Part shown: positions 6,500 to 9,477 of the stretch, piece after piece
Layout of the letters: every line of letters begins with the position of its first letter
Numbering within the stretch: the stretch's first letter is position 1
Source: Collinsella sp.
GTDB taxonomy: Bacteria > Actinomycetota > Coriobacteriia > Coriobacteriales > Coriobacteriaceae
Direction: 5' to 3'
DNA length: 9,477 nucleotides
Assembly: GCA_019414465.1 (NCBI GenBank)
Contig: DXLY01000070.1
Span: forward strand, 357-9,833
Notes under the pieces: generated by a model
Told to the model about the DNA's origin: nothing
The model's input: the letters and a program-made list of their open reading frames with translations, nothing else
Database searches by the model: none
Made by a program: the position numbers and the translations under genes

Positions 6500-6928
6500 C
6501 TACTCAGCGATGGTGACGCCCATGGAACGGGCGGTACCGGCGATGATCTTCTTGGCGGCGTCAATGTCGTTGGCATTGAGGTCCGGCATCTTGATCTCGG
6601 CGATCTTGGTGAGCTGCTCCTGGGAGAGCTGACCAACCTTGTCAGCCTGGGGCTTAGCGGAACCAGACTTGAGGTTCAGCTCCTTCTTGATAAGGTGAGC
6701 CGCCGGCGGGGTCTTGGTGATGAAGGAGAAGGACTTGTCCTCGTAGACAGAGATCTCAACGGGGATGATGTCACCCTTCTTGTCCTGCGTCTCGGCGTTA
6801 AAGGCCTGGCAGAACTGCATGATGTTCACGCCAGCAGCGCCCAGGGCGGGGCCGACGGGAGGAGCGGGGTTTGCTGCACCAGCAGGAATCTGGAGCTTAA
6901 TGACGTTGGCAACCTTCTTCTCAGCCAT
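6500..6928 (-). CDS. rplK: 50S ribosomal protein L11
   Basis: The 142-residue product has the usual length of L11, which binds the GTPase-associated region of 23S rRNA, helps factor-dependent GTP hydrolysis and is needed for RelA activation where that occurs. The N-terminal domain contains IKLQIPAG and the proline-rich PAPPVGPALG (21-30), the region linked in the family to thiostrepton binding. The C-terminal RNA-binding domain spans about residues 70-142, with KTPPA and the GTARSMG end. ATG 6928 is preferred to ATG 6934: the AAAGGA site lies 6 bases before 6928 but touches 6934, and MAEKKVANVIK is the conserved start. It lies between nusG and rplA in the standard bacterial order. Confidence 0.97.
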   Translation of the reverse strand: MAEKKVANVIKLQIPAGAANPAPPVGPALGAAGVNIMQFCQAFNAETQDKKGDIIPVEISVYEDKSFSFITKTPPAAHLIKKELNLKSGSAKPQADKVGQLSQEQLTKIAEIKMPDLNANDIDAAKKIIAGTARSMGVTIAE

Positions 6929-7048
6929 GGTCATTCCTTTCGAATCACGAGTGTGAAGTACTTGCTATATCGTAAGCACGCACGTGTTAGAAGCACTCCT
7001 GAGATGAGCAGTCACAGAAGAAGCACGCTCGCGCGAACGGACGAAAAC
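6929..7048 (-). promoter_or_regulatory. nusG-rplK intergenic region, possible rplK leader
   Basis: These 120 bases carry no gene. In minus-strand order there is a short hairpin, CGTTC-GCGC-GAGCG (about 7028-7041), the octamer GTGCTTCT twice, a CACGTG/AAGTACTT pair of small palindromes, and the AAAGGA site of rplK. There is no good terminator and no good -35/-10 pair (only a lone TATAGC-like box), so cotranscription with nusG is likely. In Escherichia coli L1 represses its operon from the leader before L11; whether such a site is here cannot be decided by eye. Confidence 0.35.
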
Positions 7049-7585
7049 TTAAGCGATGACAGCGACCTGGTTAAAGTCGAGCTCGACCGGCGTCTCGCGG
7101 CCAAAGATCATCAGCGTGACCTTGAGCTTGCCAGCCTCGGTGTTAACCTCGGAGACCTTGCCATCAAAGTCGGTAAGCGGGCCATCGGTGACGCGGACGG
7201 ACGTACCGACCTCAATATCAACCGAGGTGCGCTTGGGCGAATCGCCCTTACCGGGACGACGAGTCATCTTGTTGTACTCGTCGCGGGAAAGCGGAGCGGG
7301 CTTGCCGTTGCCGCCTAGGAAACCGGTGACGCCAGGCGTGTTACGAACACACGTCCAAGCATCGTCATCCATCTCCATGCGGACCAGGACATAACCCGGG
7401 AAGATCTTGGAATCCTTGGTCTCACGCTTGCCACCCTCTTTAATCTCGGTGACGCGCTCCATAGGAATCTCGATATCAAAGATACGGTCCTGCATGCCCA
7501 TAGTCTCGATGCGATGCTCGAGATCGGACTTAACGCGGTTCTCGTATCCAGAGTAAGTGTGAACGACGTACCAACGCTTAGACAT
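7049..7585 (-). CDS. nusG: Transcription termination/antitermination factor NusG
   Basis: The 178-residue product matches the core NusG length, without the long N-terminal extension seen in some Actinobacteria. NusG binds RNA polymerase through its NGN domain and links it to Rho or to the ribosome through its KOW domain. The NGN domain starts at once with KRWYVVHTYSGYEN (3-16) and contains IFPGYVLVRM (61-70) and the RNTPGVTGFLG segment (81-91). The KOW domain lies at about 126-178 with VTDGPLTDFDGKVSEVN (132-148). ATG 7585 follows secE by 3 bases, and its GAGGGG ribosome-binding site lies inside the last codons of secE, so the two are translated from one message. Confidence 0.97.
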   Translation of the reverse strand: MSKRWYVVHTYSGYENRVKSDLEHRIETMGMQDRIFDIEIPMERVTEIKEGGKRETKDSKIFPGYVLVRMEMDDDAWTCVRNTPGVTGFLGGNGKPAPLSRDEYNKMTRRPGKGDSPKRTSVDIEVGTSVRVTDGPLTDFDGKVSEVNTEAGKLKVTLMIFGRETPVELDFNQVAVIA

Positions 7586-7588
7586 GGT

Positions 7589-7927
7589 TTAGCCCCTCAA
7601 TCCAGAGAACAGAGCAAGAGCCTCGCCAAAGCCAGCATCGAGCAGAGCGATGACGACGCCGACGACGATCAGAGAAGCGCAAACAACAACCGAGTAGTTC
7701 ACGAGCTCCTTCTTATCGGGCCACGTGACACGCTTCATCTCGGACTTGACCGAAGCGAAATACTTCTTGGTGCGGGCGAAGAAACCAGGCTTCTCGTTCT
7801 TCTTGGACTTCGCAGCCTTCTCGTTCTTCTTGGCAACGGCCTTCTTGGCCTCAACCTTGGAGTTGGCGGCAGCTTTGTTGGCAGGTGCCGGCTGCTGAGC
7901 CTTCTTCTTGTTCTTCTTGTTGGCCAT
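7589..7927 (-). CDS. secE: Preprotein translocase subunit SecE
   Basis: The 112-residue product is a single-span SecE, the clamp-like subunit of the SecYEG channel in the cytoplasmic membrane. The diagnostic amphipathic segment ends in EMKRVTWPDKKEL (63-75), followed by one transmembrane helix (about 78-97) and a short tail. The first 48 residues are almost entirely Lys, Ala, Asn and Pro, a low-complexity basic extension that makes it longer than minimal bacterial SecE (about 60 residues); Gram-positive orthologues vary in this part. ATG 7927 has GGAGG 8 bases upstream. It is followed at 3 bases by nusG, the classical secE-nusG pair. Confidence 0.95.
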   Translation of the reverse strand: MANKKNKKKAQQPAPANKAAANSKVEAKKAVAKKNEKAAKSKKNEKPGFFARTKKYFASVKSEMKRVTWPDKKELVNYSVVVCASLIVVGVVIALLDAGFGEALALFSGLRG

Positions 7928-7966
7928 TTGGGTTACCTCCGCGCAATGCGCTTATACATGAGTAAA

Positions 7967-7994
7967 CCGTAAGCCCCCAAGTGGGAGCTTACGG
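7967..7994 (-). terminator. Hairpin between tRNA-Trp and secE, terminator or processing site
   Basis: CCGTAAGC (7967-7974) pairs with GCTTACGG (7987-7994), and CCC (7976-7978) pairs with GGG (7983-7985) around a 4-base loop. The 7975/7986 position pairs as G-U only in minus-strand RNA, giving 12 continuous pairs for the transcript from tRNA-Trp. A short TTTACT follows in that direction. It could end the rpmG-tRNA transcript, attenuate entry into secE-nusG, or mark the 3' processing point of the tRNA. A TATAAG box just after it (7951-7956) might be a -10 element for secE, but no good -35 is seen. Confidence 0.6.
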
Positions 7995-8003
7995 AATAAT
8001 GAC

Positions 8004-8079
8004 TGGCACGCCAGGAAGGACTCGAACCCTCAACACTCGGTTTTGGAGACCGATGCTCTACCAATTGAACTACTGGCGT
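8004..8079 (-). tRNA. tRNA-Trp (anticodon CCA)
   Basis: The 76-base cloverleaf folds completely. Acceptor ACGCCAG pairs with CTGGCGT, the D stem is GTTC/GAGC, and the anticodon stem TCGGT/ACCGA encloses CTCCAAA with anticodon CCA. The variable loop has five bases, the T stem is GAGGG/CCTTC with loop TTCGAGT, the discriminator base is G, and the terminal CCA is encoded (8004-8006). A tRNA-Trp between rpmG and secE is a common arrangement in Gram-positive bacteria. It starts 13 bases after the rpmG stop codon and so is almost certainly cut from a shared transcript. Confidence 0.97.
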
Positions 8080-8092
8080 ATGTGACTAGAGA

Positions 8093-8242
8093 CTAGCGAG
8101 TCTCTTTGTGCAGCGTGTGGTGACGGCACCAGGGGCAATACTTCTTGATCTCCATACGATCAGGCATGGTCGACTTGTTCTTGGTGGTCGTATAGTTGCG
8201 GCGCTTGCACTCAGTGCACGCAAGAGTAACTAGAGTACGCAT
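8093..8242 (-). CDS. rpmG: 50S ribosomal protein L33, zinc-ribbon form
   Basis: The 49-residue product has the standard length of L33, a small protein of the large subunit near the E site. It reads MRTLVTLAC and ends HHTLHKETR, with the family core NYTTTKNK (16-23). Two Cys pairs, C9-T-E-C12 and C36-P-W-C39, make this the four-cysteine (C+) zinc-binding type; the cysteine-free (C-) type replaces it under zinc starvation in bacteria that carry both. The start ATG 8242 is preceded by AAAGG about 10 bases upstream. A near-consensus promoter lies about 45-75 bases upstream, and tRNA-Trp follows after 13 bases. Confidence 0.96.
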   Translation of the reverse strand: MRTLVTLACTECKRRNYTTTKNKSTMPDRMEIKKYCPWCRHHTLHKETR

Positions 8243-8287
8243 GTATCCTGAACCTTTCATTTCCGCCCCGTACGGGCACGAGTTGTT

Positions 8288-8317
8288 ACTTTATCAGCTC
8301 CACGTAAGTGCTGTCAA
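8288..8317 (-). promoter_or_regulatory. Sigma-70-type promoter for rpmG and tRNA-Trp (possibly also secE-nusG)
   Basis: On the minus strand a perfect -35 box TTGACA (8312-8317) is followed after 16 bases by GATAAA (8290-8295), or after 18 bases by TAAAGT (8288-8293), as the -10 box. It lies downstream of the tuf terminator and upstream of the rpmG ribosome-binding site, where a new transcription start is expected. The exact -10 hexamer is uncertain. Confidence 0.7.
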
Positions 8318-8459
8318 TGAAAACCTCGAGTCAATTGGTTCTCGGTGGATCCATTCATATTTGGAACACATCAATGAAGCCATCGAGAGCTAATCGACGG
8401 TGCATCCAGGACCATTATCGATCCTCTCGACACCAGCAACGGCTCAATATCCATTGCAG
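8318..8459 (-). other. Intergenic stretch between tuf terminator and rpmG promoter, no gene seen
   Basis: No convincing reading frame, RNA gene or long hairpin is visible on either strand. A second TTGACT box lies just upstream of the main -35 element but has no -10 partner at a normal distance. The stretch is noticeably richer in A+T than the flanking genes, as expected upstream of a strong promoter. Confidence 0.4.
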
Positions 8460-8494
8460 AAAAGAACCCGGCACCCATATAAGTGCCGGGTTCT
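8460..8494 (-). terminator. Intrinsic terminator of tuf
   Basis: AGAACCCGGCAC (8463-8474) is exactly complementary to GTGCCGGGTTCT (8483-8494), with an 8-base loop. In the minus-strand direction the stem runs into TTTTC. It lies 27 bases after the tuf stop codon. Confidence 0.88.
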
Positions 8495-8521
8495 CTAAGT
8501 CAGCTATATCAAAGAGCTAAT

Positions 8522-9477
8522 TTACTCAATGATCGTGGAGACGATGCCCGAACCGACGGTGTGGCCACCCTCGCGGATAGCGAAGCGCAGGCCCTCCTCC
8601 ATGGCGATCGGGTGGATGAGGTCGCCCTCGATGGTGATGTGGTCACCAGGCATAGCCATCTCGGTGCCCTCGGGGAGCTTGACCGTACCGGTAACGTCGG
8701 TGGTACGGAAGTAGAACTGAGGACGATAACCATCGAAGAACGGGGTGTGACGGCCGCCCTCCTCCTTGGTCAGAACGTAGATCTCGCCGGTGAACTTGGT
8801 GTGCGGGGTAACCGAACCGGGCTTGCAGAGAACCTGGCCGCGCTCGATGTCCTCACGCTTGATGCCGCGGAGCAGCAGACCGACGTTGTCGCCAGCCTCG
8901 CAGAAGTCCATGGACTTACGGAACATCTCGATACCGGTAACGACGGTGTTCTGGGTATCCTTGATGCCGACGATCTCGACGGGCTCGTTGAGCTTGAGCT
9001 CACCGCGCTCGACACGGCCAGTAGCAACGGTACCACGGCCGGAGATGGTCATAACGTCCTCAACGGCCATCAGGAACGGGAGGTCGTTGTTACGAGCAGG
9101 CGTCGGGATGTACTCGTCGACGGCCTTCATGAGCTCGCGAATGGCGTCCATCCACTTGGCGTCGCCCTCGAGAGCGCCCAGAGCGGAGCCACGGATGACG
9201 GGGATGTCGTCGCCGGGGAAATCGTACTCGGAGAGGAGCTCACGGGTCTCCATCTCGACGAGGTCGATGAGCTCGTCATCGTCGACCATGTCGCACTTGT
9301 TCAGGAAGACGACGATGTAGGGAACGCCGACCTGACGGGCGAGCAGGATGTGCTCGCGGGTCTGAGCCATGGGGCCGTCGGTAGCGGCGATGACCAGGAT
9401 AGCGCCGTCCATCTGAGCAGCACCGGAGATCATGTTCTTGACGTAGTCAGCGTGGCCCGGGCAGTCAACGTGAGCGT
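8522..9477 (-). CDS. tuf: Translation elongation factor Tu, 5' end outside window
   Basis: The frame is open to the window edge; 317 residues are visible and roughly the first 80 (with the P-loop and switch I) lie beyond it. EF-Tu carries aminoacyl-tRNA to the ribosomal A site as a GTP complex. The visible part begins at the G3 motif, AHVDCPGHADYVKNM, followed by the G4 motif NKCDMVDD and the G5 region GSALGAL. Domain 2 shows the GRGTVATGRVERG segment, and domain 3 ends in the typical GSGIVSTIIE. Because the only ATG inside the visible frame is the M of KNMISGAAQMDG, deep in the G domain, the real start is upstream. Stop TAA (8522-8524) is followed by the terminator at 8460-8494. Confidence 0.98.
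   Translation of the reverse strand, partial: AHVDCPGHADYVKNMISGAAQMDGAILVIAATDGPMAQTREHILLARQVGVPYIVVFLNKCDMVDDDELIDLVEMETRELLSEYDFPGDDIPVIRGSALGALEGDAKWMDAIRELMKAVDEYIPTPARNNDLPFLMAVEDVMTISGRGTVATGRVERGELKLNEPVEIVGIKDTQNTVVTGIEMFRKSMDFCEAGDNVGLLLRGIKREDIERGQVLCKPGSVTPHTKFTGEIYVLTKEEGGRHTPFFDGYRPQFYFRTTDVTGTVKLPEGTEMAMPGDHITIEGDLIHPIAMEEGLRFAIREGGHTVGSGIVSTIIE

Noticed and set aside
5867..7318. Long plus-strand open frame (483 codons) across rplA, rplK and nusG
   Set aside because: It lies opposite three unmistakable ribosomal/transcription genes and their gaps, its translation is a Leu/Gly/Asp/Val-rich mirror of their codons, and no matching protein family is seen.
7514..7972. Plus-strand open frame of 152 codons opposite nusG and secE
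   Set aside because: Leu-rich mirror of the Lys-rich SecE extension; both minus-strand genes are certain.
8196..8393. Plus-strand open frame of 65 codons over the rpmG start and promoter
   Set aside because: Overlaps rpmG and its promoter in antisense, with no RBS or recognisable content.
1..9477. Mobile elements, CRISPR arrays or phage genes
   Set aside because: No transposase, integrase, direct-repeat array or target duplication was seen on either strand.

Overview
The window looks like chromosomal DNA of a moderately high-GC Gram-positive bacterium. The gene content, the codon style and an actinobacterial LAXTG-type wall-sorting signal fit the Coriobacteriia (Collinsella-like). The genus is a judgement from recognition of the proteins, not the result of a search. 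No insertion sequences, phage genes or CRISPR arrays were seen.

The left half (1-5549) is on the plus strand. It holds: (i) the 3' part of a secreted 5'-nucleotidase/cyclic-phosphodiesterase-type enzyme; its wall-sorting tail is cut off by an in-frame TGA inside the sorting motif, and the lost membrane segment is still readable downstream; (ii) a small MscS-type mechanosensitive channel; (iii) a two-gene unit with a 4-base ATGA overlap. The first gene of that unit encodes a 638-residue protein without signal peptide that appears to join a ParB-like N-terminal domain to a BMP/PnrA-like ligand-binding domain. The second encodes a calcineurin-type phosphoesterase with an atypical first metal motif. 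Strong hairpins separate the transcription units. Two of them, each starting at a stop codon, share a repeated sequence.

The right half (5675-9477) is on the minus strand and is the translation/secretion cluster. Read in its own direction the order is tuf (5' end outside the window), terminator, promoter, rpmG, tRNA-Trp, hairpin, secE, nusG, rplK, rplA. It supplies elongation factor Tu, ribosomal proteins L33, L11 and L1, the SecE translocase subunit and the NusG transcription factor. A 39-bp hairpin region at about 5600-5638 separates it from the convergent plus-strand genes. The rplK-rplA gap holds several hairpins that fit the minus-strand RNA.

The most notable items are the precisely interrupted LAAT-stop sorting signal and the translationally coupled ParB-like/PnrA-like sensor plus phosphoesterase pair, which has no obvious characterised counterpart that I can name. 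A third idea, weaker, is that the left-hand genes share a nucleoside/nucleotide theme.
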